NCBI GenBank assembly: GCA_029218825.1
Contig: JAQXSC010000075.1
Location: forward strand, 1 to 64,000
DNA: 64,000 nucleotides
Reading direction: 5' to 3'
DNA from: Oscillospiraceae bacterium
GTDB lineage: Bacteria > Bacillota > Clostridia > Oscillospirales > Acutalibacteraceae
A program made the translations under genes and the position numbers. This document shows positions 10,305-19,397 of the stretch, piece by piece; positions within the stretch are counted from its first letter, which is position 1, and every line of letters starts with the position of its first letter. The notes beneath the pieces were generated by a model. The model saw only the letters and a list, made by a program, of their open reading frames with translations. It searched no databases and was not told where the DNA came from.

Positions 10305-11123
10305 ATGAAAAGAATAGTTAAAATAGGTTTAATTGCCGCTTTAGCCCTTTGTCTTTCAATTTGCACAATGACTGTATTTGCTACTCCGGAGGATGACACT
10401 CCCGTTGTTACAGACGCGCCCATAGTTACACAGGCTCCTGTAACTCAGGCTCCTGTTACTCAGCCTCCTGCAACCCAAGCGCCTGTAACTCAAGCACCTG
10501 TAACCCAAGCGCCTACACGGGCTCCGGTTTATACCACTGCCCCACCGGTTTATACAACTGCGGCTCCTGTTTACACTTCTCCCCAAACATATGCACCTGC
10601 TACACAGGCTCAAGCTACACAGGCTCCGCCTGCAACCAACAGCAATATGTATAATGTTGAGGACGAAACTATTGACAACCACACCTTGAAAAACAAGGAC
10701 TGGAAAGAAATAGCAAACAGGCTAAAGGATGCAAATGCTGATGAGGGTGATGTAGATACCTTTAACTTCATCAAAGACAATGACGGATCTTCCGACAAGA
10801 CTACCTTGTATCTGACTATCGGTACATATGTAGGTATTGCTTTTATTGTTATTGCCATTGTTATTTTTGCGATATTGATTTCACAGAATAAGAAACGCAA
10901 AAAGCAATTAAAAAAGAACCCTCCAAAGAGAGTTCAGGGTAATCACGAACCTGCAAGACAACAAATACCACAGCCACAGAGAAGCCGACAGCATCAGGAT
11001 CCAAGGGAAATGAGCCCAAATCAAAAAAGACAGGTTAAGAAACGCAGTAAATACGATACCGACGAAGTTTATATTCCAAAGCAAAGAACTTCAGGCAACG
11101 GCAAATACAGACCAAAACACTAA
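10305..11123 (+). CDS. Membrane protein with TQAP-repeat ectodomain and basic cytoplasmic tail
   Basis: Signal peptide, repeats of (V/A)TQAP, single TM (IGTYVGIAFIVIAIVIFAILIS), Lys/Arg/Gln-rich C-terminus. Confidence 0.75.
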   Translation: MKRIVKIGLIAALALCLSICTMTVFATPEDDTPVVTDAPIVTQAPVTQAPVTQPPATQAPVTQAPVTQAPTRAPVYTTAPPVYTTAAPVYTSPQTYAPATQAQATQAPPATNSNMYNVEDETIDNHTLKNKDWKEIANRLKDANADEGDVDTFNFIKDNDGSSDKTTLYLTIGTYVGIAFIVIAIVIFAILISQNKKRKKQLKKNPPKRVQGNHEPARQQIPQPQRSRQHQDPREMSPNQKRQVKKRSKYDTDEVYIPKQRTSGNGKYRPKH

Positions 11124-11167
11124 ACCAAGGTTTTGACGTCAAATTAGAAATACTTTATAACAAAATT

Positions 11168-11198
11168 ATCCCCAACAAATACTGAATTTGTTGGGGAT
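11168..11198. terminator. Intrinsic terminator between the TQAP gene and the phage cluster
   Basis: Perfect 13-bp stem ATCCCCAACAAAT/ATTTGTTGGGGAT, loop ACTGA, then TTTTT on the + strand. Confidence 0.85.
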
Positions 11199-11222
11199 TT
11201 TTGCTGTCTTTATGTACCGAAT

Positions 11223-11684
11223 CTATCTGAACGCAATTAACATATACTGGGCATATTCCTGATTAAGACTGTAAATTGAGCCGTCCTGCACAGTATCTGT
11301 TTCCTGCAAAATAACCGTATCCTTTGAAGTTGAAATTCCGCCTGTTGTACCGCTTGGAGTTACAACACCTGCGTTCACTTTTGTGTAACTGCCCTGATCC
11401 TGACAAAAGGGTGCGTTTTTCTTAAATATCATTACCATACTCGGCACAAACCCTAATTTTACATTCAACGTAGCCGTACCTGTACCGTAAATTGTGTGAA
11501 TTACAAAAGGCGATTGCACCTTTGTTTTTTCATCTTCTGTCAGGTGAATATTGCCGTCGTTTACGTGGTTACCAAGCACTCTGTCGATAACCGTATTGTC
11601 ATAAACAAAGTCGGTACGTTTCGGTTTATCGCTTTCAATCCAACTGTTTAAACCTAAGTTTGATGTCTTATTTGTAGAACTCAT
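11223..11684 (-). CDS. Short tail fibre / tail appendage protein
   Basis: 153 aa; last gene of the cluster after the gp48-like gene; N-terminus (NKTSNLGLNSWIESDKPKRTDF) like phage fibre attachment segments. Confidence 0.55.
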   Translation of the reverse strand: MSSTNKTSNLGLNSWIESDKPKRTDFVYDNTVIDRVLGNHVNDGNIHLTEDEKTKVQSPFVIHTIYGTGTATLNVKLGFVPSMVMIFKKNAPFCQDQGSYTKVNAGVVTPSGTTGGISTSKDTVILQETDTVQDGSIYSLNQEYAQYMLIAFR

Positions 11685-11687
11685 ATT

Positions 11688-12263
11688 TTATCCTTTCTTC
11701 TCTAATCTGTTAATTTGGCTCCAAGTGTAATCGTAATTATCCATAAGGCTGTATGTTAAATTCTTGCTGTCAATATCTGCCCACTCAATTCCGCTGAAAT
11801 ACACGTTGCAGTTAAGGTGCGCCGGTAAGGCGAGTTTTATCTCCTTAATTATCCACGCTTTGTCATCTCTGTTATAAGAGCCGTCAATGCATATATTCAT
11901 TTCACTTTCCCAAGGCATTTCAAGTACATCATAGTTATACACGCCTATAGATGACAGAAAATTTTGGAACTTTGATTTTGTAAAATCGTTATCTCCAAAT
12001 GTTTTTCTTATAATCAACATTTTCCGCCTGTCCTCTGTAGAATAATCACTTCTCACTGAGCCGATTACCTTTTCCCTGTTTTCAATTCCATAAGTTTCGG
12101 CACTTGAAATAAAGCACTCCTTTAACACACGTTCAAGGTTTTCTTTGTGTCTGTCCAAAGCGCAACTGTAGGCGCAAATTTCATAATATATATTCTTGCC
12201 CTCTGAAATATCGTACAGGTTAAGGGGTGCAAGTTTTTGTGAAATTGAAGTAAGTGTATCCAT
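11688..12263 (-). CDS. Baseplate protein, gp48/YmfQ/XkdU-like
   Basis: 191 aa, immediately after BaseplateJ; size and position as in PBSX/Mu-type clusters. Confidence 0.6.
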   Translation of the reverse strand: MDTLTSISQKLAPLNLYDISEGKNIYYEICAYSCALDRHKENLERVLKECFISSAETYGIENREKVIGSVRSDYSTEDRRKMLIIRKTFGDNDFTKSKFQNFLSSIGVYNYDVLEMPWESEMNICIDGSYNRDDKAWIIKEIKLALPAHLNCNVYFSGIEWADIDSKNLTYSLMDNYDYTWSQINRLEKKG

Positions 12264-12265
12264 TA

Positions 12266-13330
12266 TTAAACCTCCGAAATGTAGATCGTTTCCAGAGATG
12301 CATATGAATTTTCAGGAACACTGAAACTTGAATTTGCATAGGACGCCCACCTAAAATCATACACGCCCTCAACGCCGATAATCTCTGCTCCCAATTTAGT
12401 ACCAAGTACACTTTCGCCGATTGACAGGGAATTGATGTATTTATGCAACTGACTTATTACTTTTTCTTTTACAGTATCATAATCATAACCGTCTTTAAGT
12501 TTAACGGAAAAGGTCAGAGTTATACCATACTGTTCGGCAGGAAATACCTTAACGTCAACATTAAGTTCCCTTTCTGTATCCATAAGTCTTTGAACTTTTG
12601 ATACAAGACTTTGAGATGGAGTGGTTTTGTTGGAGTCAATATACACATCAACCGTACCCACACCCCTTACCTTTGGCACAACATTTGCGTCGGTAACGCC
12701 TGACACAGACATAGCAAGTTTTTTATAATAAGCCTTGTTAGTGCCGTTGGATACTGAAATATATGTATCGAGTATTCTTTTTCGCAAGTCCTCGTCGCTT
12801 TCCCTGTCTGCGCCACCGGAAAAGCCCTGGGTATTTGTTACTGTTTCGATATTGTTTACAGTAGTTACGATTACGTTAATCTGCTTTGCGGAAATATTAC
12901 TGTCCTTACCGCCCTGTTCCGCAGTACAGTTTACCGTTACCGACGTATTTCCTGCAGGCAATATGCTCTCCTCATCTGTAACAAATCTATAGGCTTTTGT
13001 GCCTGAAGTTGAAACTATTGTACCCTTTGGAATTACAATATTTTCCTCAATGGGCAAGGTAATATAAAACTTTACCTTTCCTGTAGCCTTTACGGATTCT
13101 TTTCTTGTTAAACCTCTGTCAGATGCGTGTAAATCCAAATACTCCCCTATCGCTGTTTTGGCAAACATCTGGTTTTTAATAAACTCAAGATTTACTTCAT
13201 CCTTGTAGATTTCACCTGCAAGTACTCTCATTCTTATATCAATATCCGATAATTCCTGCACCTTGTTATTTGACAATCTGAAATATTCCTCTTTCATTCT
13301 GTTAAGAATATCATTATAACTATCCATCAA
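12266..13330 (-). CDS. Baseplate J-like protein (XkdT/gp47)
   Basis: 354 aa; FSGGADRESDEDLRKRIL motif typical of Baseplate_J family. Confidence 0.85.
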   Translation of the reverse strand: MMDSYNDILNRMKEEYFRLSNNKVQELSDIDIRMRVLAGEIYKDEVNLEFIKNQMFAKTAIGEYLDLHASDRGLTRKESVKATGKVKFYITLPIEENIVIPKGTIVSTSGTKAYRFVTDEESILPAGNTSVTVNCTAEQGGKDSNISAKQINVIVTTVNNIETVTNTQGFSGGADRESDEDLRKRILDTYISVSNGTNKAYYKKLAMSVSGVTDANVVPKVRGVGTVDVYIDSNKTTPSQSLVSKVQRLMDTERELNVDVKVFPAEQYGITLTFSVKLKDGYDYDTVKEKVISQLHKYINSLSIGESVLGTKLGAEIIGVEGVYDFRWASYANSSFSVPENSYASLETIYISEV

Positions 13331-13667
13331 TTATCACCTCTCTGTGTATTTCATCTTTTCCGTATGTAACAGCAATCTGTATGATATATTTATCTTCCTC
13401 GTTTCTTATGTTTTCTGCCTTTACAAAAACTCCTTTAGATCCTACAAACATTTCATTCATCAGTACTTCAAGGGTCTTGAGTATTTTATCGCTGTTAAAA
13501 TCCAAATCCGCGGTATTTATTCCGCAATTTCTGTTATAAAGGAAACTCCCTTTTGGAATTTTTGTGCCTATAATAATCTGTTGCAGTATTTCCTCTACGC
13601 CCTTTACTGTTATGGGATTTCCGCTTTCATCAAGGAGAATATCACCCTTTTCAATCTTAATATCCAT
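13320..13667 (-). CDS. gp25/XkdS-like baseplate wedge protein
   Basis: GDILLDESGNPITVKGVEEILQQIIIGTKIPKGSF; TGATG overlap with upstream gene supports the start at 13667 rather than 13742. Confidence 0.7.
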   Translation of the reverse strand: MDIKIEKGDILLDESGNPITVKGVEEILQQIIIGTKIPKGSFLYNRNCGINTADLDFNSDKILKTLEVLMNEMFVGSKGVFVKAENIRNEEDKYIIQIAVTYGKDEIHREVIIDG

Positions 13668-14002
13668 CAGACAATCTTCTTTCCGTTTATATAAACATAG
13701 CCGTCGTTTTTCAAAAGAATCGACGCTCCTCCTGATGAACACAGCATAAGTTCACCGGGTTCAAGGTCCCGGTTACCGGCCAATACTCCCAGGCAGATAT
13801 CTCCGTTGCTTGTGGGCAAAACGATTGACTTTTCTCCGAGGGTCGGCACATAAGTAATCCCGTAAGGGGCTAAAATGGGAATATTTCGAAACTCACTTGA
13901 TGCGTTCACCTGAACCTTTCCGTCAAATGTACCGCCTATGTTTCCCTGTTCGGACTGACCTTTTGTTATAGAATTTTTAGTTACATAATTCATTAACCAC
14001 AT
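13667..14002 (-). CDS. Tail spike / baseplate assembly V (gp5/XkdR-region) OB-fold protein
   Basis: 111 aa; GGTFDGKVQVNASSEFRNIPILAPYGITYVPTLGEKSIVLPTSNGD resembles gpV/Gp5 OB spike. Confidence 0.6.
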   Translation of the reverse strand: MWLMNYVTKNSITKGQSEQGNIGGTFDGKVQVNASSEFRNIPILAPYGITYVPTLGEKSIVLPTSNGDICLGVLAGNRDLEPGELMLCSSGGASILLKNDGYVYINGKKIV

Positions 14003-14003
14003 A

Positions 14004-14933
14004 CTATCTCTCCTTTTTCAATAATACCTTTGTAAATTCGCCGTTGCTGTTTAAGGCGTAGCATATTCCGCTGACATACAGGTTTTCAATTATTCCAAGA
14101 TGCCTGTCCTTAACCTTTGCCCTTGAGCCGATAATATCAAGATAACAACCTAAACAGGTCAGGGATAATTCATAGGAACTGTCTATGGAATTATTTATGA
14201 TTTTATCTGCAACACGCAAATCGGAATTTGCCGTAGCGTCAAAATATCTTTCTCTTTTTATTTTGCGGTCTTTGGCAGTATCATTTGTAATTTCCGTTGT
14301 GTAATCGCCCTGTGCCGAAGTCTTTGCCCAAACCGAGGAAATAAGTTGACAACGCCTGTTATTTTCCGTAACAGAAATATAATTAATTCCCTCATCACTT
14401 CCGAAAGTTATTTCTTTATCCCTTTCAAGTCCGTTAAAATTTGCAGTTCCGTCGCTTTCAATCCTCGGTATTTTGCCGAAAGTCTGAACACAAAAATTAC
14501 TGAACGCCTGCCAATTTGTTGAGCCTTTGAAAACATTAAAACTGCCTACAAGAGATTGATTTTCTCCCTTATATTTCTCAATTCCGTAGGGCTTTAAATG
14601 ACGAGAAAAAAGAACAGAAGTTGAGGGGTTTATGTAGTTTGCCGGTTTGCTTTCGTTGTCAAGGAGAACAGCCGCCATACTTCGTGCAATTATTTTTGTA
14701 TATGCACCGCTTTTGTTTGAAATTGCCTGTTGTTCATCTACAATCCCCTTGAACACGATTTCATCATTTTGTTTTACCTGTATTTTATCAAGTTCCGAAA
14801 GACCTTCAATAAAGGGAGATACCGCAGTTAAATCATCTGCCGGAACATCCTCCTCCTGATTAATTGTTACACTTAACGGCTGGGGAAGTATTATATCCTT
14901 TCCGTAAATATCAGTTGCAATAAATGTCAGCAT
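14004..14933 (-). CDS. Tail hub protein, XkdQ/YqbQ-like
   Basis: 309 aa between LysM and spike genes; late-control-D-like hub character. Confidence 0.65.
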   Translation of the reverse strand: MLTFIATDIYGKDIILPQPLSVTINQEEDVPADDLTAVSPFIEGLSELDKIQVKQNDEIVFKGIVDEQQAISNKSGAYTKIIARSMAAVLLDNESKPANYINPSTSVLFSRHLKPYGIEKYKGENQSLVGSFNVFKGSTNWQAFSNFCVQTFGKIPRIESDGTANFNGLERDKEITFGSDEGINYISVTENNRRCQLISSVWAKTSAQGDYTTEITNDTAKDRKIKRERYFDATANSDLRVADKIINNSIDSSYELSLTCLGCYLDIIGSRAKVKDRHLGIIENLYVSGICYALNSNGEFTKVLLKKER

Positions 14934-15445
14934 ATCCTTATTTTTTCCCCTTTTTCTAATTCATCAATCCACTTTACCTGCGGATTTATCGGCACTAAAT
15001 TTTCAATGGGAATATCATACATATAACTTATATCCCAAAGACTTTCATTGTCCCTTACATAATGGTAAACCTTATTTTCCGCAACCTCTGATTTTGTCAT
15101 ATCCTCAACAAATTCAAAGGAATATGTAACTAATTTTTCTGTAGGCTCACATACAAGTTCTATCTTTTTGAAATAAGCATAAAAGGGCAAAGTATCAGGT
15201 AAAGATAATACACCGCTGTCACCTTGCTTTTGAAGATTTACAAGTCTGTTGTACTGCTTTAGGCAATCCTCACCAAACAGTTTCCCTGTACCTGTTACAA
15301 CCCTTGCTTTTGCGCCTATATCCTGAATAACATTTTTCCCTTTTGGAATTATCTGTTGACGGATACTGTTTTCCGCAGTCACTTTCAAATGCTCCGGATT
15401 ATGCCTGAAGGAATATCCTTTATATCGAATGTTTGATACAATCAT
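14927..15445 (-). CDS. LysM-containing tail/baseplate protein, XkdP-like
   Basis: 172 aa; C-terminal YHYVRDNESLWDISYMYDIPIENLVPINPQV LysM. Confidence 0.8.
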   Translation of the reverse strand: MIVSNIRYKGYSFRHNPEHLKVTAENSIRQQIIPKGKNVIQDIGAKARVVTGTGKLFGEDCLKQYNRLVNLQKQGDSGVLSLPDTLPFYAYFKKIELVCEPTEKLVTYSFEFVEDMTKSEVAENKVYHYVRDNESLWDISYMYDIPIENLVPINPQVKWIDELEKGEKIRIC

Positions 15446-15573
15446 TTTGCTTTTGCCTCCTGTTCCTCCTGCAAGGCTCGGTTAAATCTTCTGCTGTCCT
15501 GCTCAAAAATTCGGCTTAAATTTTCTGCTTCAATAATTGAAATTTCTGTTTCCATTACATTTGATTCTGTCAT
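15442..15573 (-). CDS. 43-aa small helical protein (candidate mini tape measure / assembly factor)
   Basis: MTESNVMETEISIIEAENLSRIFEQDSRRFNRALQEEQEAKAK; GGAGG SD, ATGA overlap with the LysM gene start; absent from the supplied ORF track because of its size. Confidence 0.7.
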   Translation of the reverse strand: MTESNVMETEISIIEAENLSRIFEQDSRRFNRALQEEQEAKAK

Positions 15574-15929
15574 TTTTCCTCCTTGCAACTTGCTGTAATT
15601 TCAATCTTTTTTGCGAGTTTTCCTGATGAATTTATGTAGGTTTCCACGGACTTTGTAATGCAGTTTTTGTAAACTGTTTCCCTGTTTGGTAGTTTAAAAG
15701 TTATATCGCAACCCTCATCAAAGCCTGTAAAATCCTTTGCGTACTGTCTTATTGTGATAATATAATGACTTTGTTCACCTGTGACGGCAATAGGATTACT
15801 GCTCAGAATTTCATAGGCGTATTTGTATTGGGAATTGTACTTTACTTCAAAGTCAAATACACCGCCTGCAAGTTTGTCATCAACCCATATAGTAATGTCC
15901 TCTTTTTTATATACCCTGTTTATCTCCAT
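15570..15929 (-). CDS. Putative tail tube protein
   Basis: 119 aa; beta-rich; between tail terminator and LysM genes. Confidence 0.5.
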   Translation of the reverse strand: MEINRVYKKEDITIWVDDKLAGGVFDFEVKYNSQYKYAYEILSSNPIAVTGEQSHYIITIRQYAKDFTGFDEGCDITFKLPNRETVYKNCITKSVETYINSSGKLAKKIEITASCKEEK

Positions 15930-16361
15930 TTATTTCTCCCAACAAAGGCAAAAATCAAGTCTGCAACTTATCTCCCTGTAAATTGCACCTACATTTTCGT
16001 CATAATTTATCGGCCCTACCGATGATTTTTCTATAATGTGACTTTCGTCTGCGTCTTTTAATGCCTCATAAATATTTATGGTAGCCTTGCCTAAATCCTC
16101 GCCGTTATTACTCTTACCGGAATACACTCTGATATATAAGTTCAGAGAATACATATCACCCTTGATTGTTTCGTCAAAATATCCGCCGATAAAATCCTGT
16201 GACTTATTTAATTCGCCTACATTTACAACTGCAATCAGTTTGTCACTGTAGGCGTTTGCAATATTATTGTTATAGGCTTTTACAAAGGTAATATTATCTT
16301 GATTAATATTTCTTTTTACGTCCTTAATTAAGGTTTCGATTACTCTGTAAATCTCACTCAT
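15930..16361 (-). CDS. Putative tail terminator/completion protein
   Basis: Position after head closure; ATG at 16361 with GGAGG SD (track start 16409 is upstream). Confidence 0.5.
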   Translation of the reverse strand: MSEIYRVIETLIKDVKRNINQDNITFVKAYNNNIANAYSDKLIAVVNVGELNKSQDFIGGYFDETIKGDMYSLNLYIRVYSGKSNNGEDLGKATINIYEALKDADESHIIEKSSVGPINYDENVGAIYREISCRLDFCLCWEK

Positions 16362-16773
16362 AACTGTCCTCCGACTGTTCTGTATGGGCGGATAATACCG
16401 CCCATACATACATTTTTTGTCCTGCTAAAATATAAGTACCGTTTGATTTTGTAATATACTTTTTTCCGCACATCTCAACAACTGCTCCACCGCATTTATC
16501 CAAAACTACATCAGGACCTGTAATCAGTAAGTAGTGGCTGTTGTCAAGTTTTCCCAAAGGAATAGGTTTTATGTTATAGTAGGTTTTGTTTTTTGTATGA
16601 AGTGGCTCTATAAAACCTTTAGTCCTAATAGTATTACCCTTTTCGGTAATCTTAACAGTACTGCCGTAACGGTTAAGTATATAATTCATTACCTTGTTCA
16701 TATTTACATCCTCTTGAATAAAAAAGTTGAGGTTGTAATAATATCCCCTATCTCCGACATTTCCTTTTTCCAC
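16354..16773 (-). CDS. Putative head-closure / connector protein
   Basis: Position between head-tail adaptor and tail terminator; likely start at an internal Met (MNKVMNYILNRYG). Confidence 0.45.
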   Translation of the reverse strand: MEKGNVGDRGYYYNLNFFIQEDVNMNKVMNYILNRYGSTVKITEKGNTIRTKGFIEPLHTKNKTYYNIKPIPLGKLDNSHYLLITGPDVVLDKCGGAVVEMCGKKYITKSNGTYILAGQKMYVWAVLSAHTEQSEDSYE

Positions 16774-17057
16774 ATATCCTTGGCTTCTTTTACTCTGTCT
16801 TTGTTTTCTGTTACAGAAACATCTCCTACTCTGAAACTGTTTTCTGTACTCAGGGAATATAGAACGTACTTATAATATGCGTAAATTCCTGACGCTTTAT
16901 CTAAACGTCTTTTGTCATTATCGGTTAAGTTGTCCTTTGTTACAAGTGAATAGACGTAATCTGACGCGTCCTTTATAACCTGAAACCACTTTGATACTTC
17001 TTCATCTGTAAGTCCGGACACCAACTTAAATCTGTCTAAAGTAATGTTAAAATCCAA
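16704..17057 (-). CDS. Head-tail adaptor (gp6-like) protein
   Basis: 117 aa, follows major capsid gene; short helical protein. Confidence 0.5.
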   Translation of the reverse strand: MDFNITLDRFKLVSGLTDEEVSKWFQVIKDASDYVYSLVTKDNLTDNDKRRLDKASGIYAYYKYVLYSLSTENSFRVGDVSVTENKDRVKEAKDMWKKEMSEIGDIITTSTFLFKRM

Positions 17058-17069
17058 GGTATCACCTTA

Positions 17070-18080
17070 TCAGTAGGAAAGAGCCTTTGAAGATTCCTTA
17101 AAGATTTTTGCAAAACCTGCTGTGCAACTGATTGCCGCACGTTCAAGTTGACGGTCAATTAGTTTGTCGTAATCGGTAACAATATCTCCTGCCTGTACCA
17201 TTTCGAGAGCGCAGTTTTTGTCAAGACCGATTATTTTACCTGATGGGATTGACGGAGTATGTAAAAGAGTTGCACCAAGAGGTGTAACCATTTTACCTGT
17301 ACCCTGGAAATTAAGACCTGCGTTGCTGTCCTTCATTTCTCCCATTGACAGAATTTTCTGCATAGCGTCTGTAGGCGCAAGAATTGTGTTAAGTTCATAT
17401 GGGTTTAAATCAGCCCAAAGTTTCAGTAAATCCTTGTAGGAAATATCACCTGAGTTTTCAACATCAATTACTGCGCAGGGGTTATCGTTGCCGTCACCAT
17501 TCAGCAACACGTCAACTGCGTCCTTTAACTGTGCACGTCTAATATATGCGCCAATCTGATTAAGTGTTACCGTGAAAAGGTCAAGTCTTTGGAAACGAAG
17601 TGCCTCGTATGATGACACTAACATTCTGCCTCTCTTGTGAAGTTTTACGAGGTTTTCCTGTGTTTTTACTACTGTCTGCGGAATTTTTGCACCCTCGGAA
17701 ACAACCTTTAGAGTTTTGTCGTCCTCTGATGGAACAGATGCAATAGAACGGTAGTCCATACCCTCAATATTTGTAACCGTAGCCACAATATCAGGGATAA
17801 TATCAGCCTGTTCCATACCCTGCTGAACTGCACGGCTCACATATTCAGGGAAAAGTGCCGCAGAGTTACTTGTCTGGAAAAACTTTTCCACACAGTCACT
17901 GCCTTTTCCGGATACCTTAATATCAAATCTTTTTAACTGTCTGCCGAATGCGTCAAGTCCCTCAAGTGAAGTACCTGCATAGTTTTCGGATGGGTCAAGT
18001 GTTTCAAGCACATCGGTAAGGCTTTTACCTCTTGTCTGATACATACCCTTTTCAATAGAAATGTTTTCAAAATTTGCCAT
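17070..18080 (-). CDS. Major capsid protein (HK97-like)
   Basis: 336 aa; follows protease and decoration genes; RRAQLKDAVDVLLNGDGND and C-terminal capsid features. Confidence 0.75.
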   Translation of the reverse strand: MANFENISIEKGMYQTRGKSLTDVLETLDPSENYAGTSLEGLDAFGRQLKRFDIKVSGKGSDCVEKFFQTSNSAALFPEYVSRAVQQGMEQADIIPDIVATVTNIEGMDYRSIASVPSEDDKTLKVVSEGAKIPQTVVKTQENLVKLHKRGRMLVSSYEALRFQRLDLFTVTLNQIGAYIRRAQLKDAVDVLLNGDGNDNPCAVIDVENSGDISYKDLLKLWADLNPYELNTILAPTDAMQKILSMGEMKDSNAGLNFQGTGKMVTPLGATLLHTPSIPSGKIIGLDKNCALEMVQAGDIVTDYDKLIDRQLERAAISCTAGFAKIFKESSKALSY

Positions 18081-18093
18081 TTAAAATTCCCCC

Positions 18094-18426
18094 TTAAAGA
18101 ATAAATCCTACTGTATTAGTTGTTGAATAAATTACCAAGTACTGTCTTGCGTTAGTATCGGTTTTTGCTGTTGTACTGTTGTTTGCGCAAATACCTTTGT
18201 AGCCTACCGCAATCTGTGCAGTTGCAGGTACTTCAACATAACCTGATAACTGAACAGCGGCATAACCGTCACGAACACCTACGCACACGCCTGTAATCGC
18301 ATCTCCTGTTGCACAGGGGGATACTTTACAGTTACCGCTTACCTTTACTAAATCGCCCTCTTTTACTGTACTCTCTGCTAAAAATGTTGCTACGTTCTCA
18401 CCATAGCCTTTGAAATCTACGTTCAT
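18094..18426 (-). CDS. Capsid decoration protein (DUF2190-like)
   Basis: 110 aa; EGDLVKVSGNCKVSPCATGDAITGVCVGVRDGYAAVQLSGYVEVPA. Confidence 0.7.
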   Translation of the reverse strand: MNVDFKGYGENVATFLAESTVKEGDLVKVSGNCKVSPCATGDAITGVCVGVRDGYAAVQLSGYVEVPATAQIAVGYKGICANNSTTAKTDTNARQYLVIYSTTNTVGFIL

Positions 18427-18437
18427 ATAAACCTCCG

Positions 18438-19397
18438 TTAAATTTTAAATTCTGTATTTGTATTTTTTGTTTCAGACTTTTCTTTGAAAAGTTGTGGTTT
18501 TGCCGGTAAAAAATCGGCAGATTTTCTGCTGTATGCAAGTTTGAACTCTTTGAGTTCATCTACGCTTAAATGCTCTGCTACTGTTTCCATGGTTTTTCTT
18601 GAAATTTCCGGTTGAACAATGGCCGAGTATTTTAGCACGTCGGCGATTAATGAGTTACGGTACATAACTCCGTCAGCCGCCTGTTTTTTTAGATTACCAA
18701 TGTAATCCTTTAGTTTTTTGCTATCATTTTCTGTCAGTGTAATAGCCTCACTGTTGTCAATAGACTTTAAAATATCTGTCATAGTCAAATCCTTTCTGTT
18801 ATAAGCCTTGATTACTCCGGCTTGTCTTTGTGCAGGGATAGCCACAAAACTCCATTCATAGGCGTCATAGGGATTTACAAGTTCACCGTAGCATAACTTG
18901 TTGCCATAGGTTTCACCCTTAACGTGACAACACTCCGCTGAATTAATATCCTTGCCACAAATACTGCAACGTGTTTCCTCAACTGCACATCCTACGCTGA
19001 CTTCTTTGGCTATACCGCTGTCAATGGCTAAAATCAAATCCTTGTTTTTGTCGCTTATAGGCATATACGCCCTTGCCGTCAACCTGAAATAATCGTCGCC
19101 AAGACTGTTTGTTTTACCCTGAACAGCCTCCACACTGCAACTTATAATACGTGCCGTCTGATTTTCCGCCTTTGGGTTGTGGTCAAAAATACCTGTTTTG
19201 CCTACAAACAACTCCTCAAGTTTTGACAGACTTTCTACTGTAAATCTCTCAAAATCTCTGTCAATATCATTGTCGCAGAGTACTACGGAAAAAACGTAAA
19301 CCTCCTCTTCAGAAAGTTCTCTGCGAGAATACTGATTGATTAATTCAAGTTCACCTTGCTGAATTTTTCCGCATTTTATAACTTCTCCTGTTTTCAA
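18438..19397 (-). CDS. Prohead protease/scaffold (XkdF-like) with Cys/His motif
   Basis: 319 aa; FDHNPKAENQTARI..., SVGCAVEETRCSICGKDINSAECCHVKG, helical C-terminal scaffold-like part. Confidence 0.65.
   Translation of the reverse strand: MKTGEVIKCGKIQQGELELINQYSRRELSEEEVYVFSVVLCDNDIDRDFERFTVESLSKLEELFVGKTGIFDHNPKAENQTARIISCSVEAVQGKTNSLGDDYFRLTARAYMPISDKNKDLILAIDSGIAKEVSVGCAVEETRCSICGKDINSAECCHVKGETYGNKLCYGELVNPYDAYEWSFVAIPAQRQAGVIKAYNRKDLTMTDILKSIDNSEAITLTENDSKKLKDYIGNLKKQAADGVMYRNSLIADVLKYSAIVQPEISRKTMETVAEHLSVDELKEFKLAYSRKSADFLPAKPQLFKEKSETKNTNTEFKI

Noticed and set aside
10356-10682. Minus-strand 108-aa ORF with RRLSNRSLSYRSL repeats
   Set aside because: Antisense shadow of the TQAP-repeat gene; repetitive codons create an open frame, with no SD or domain support
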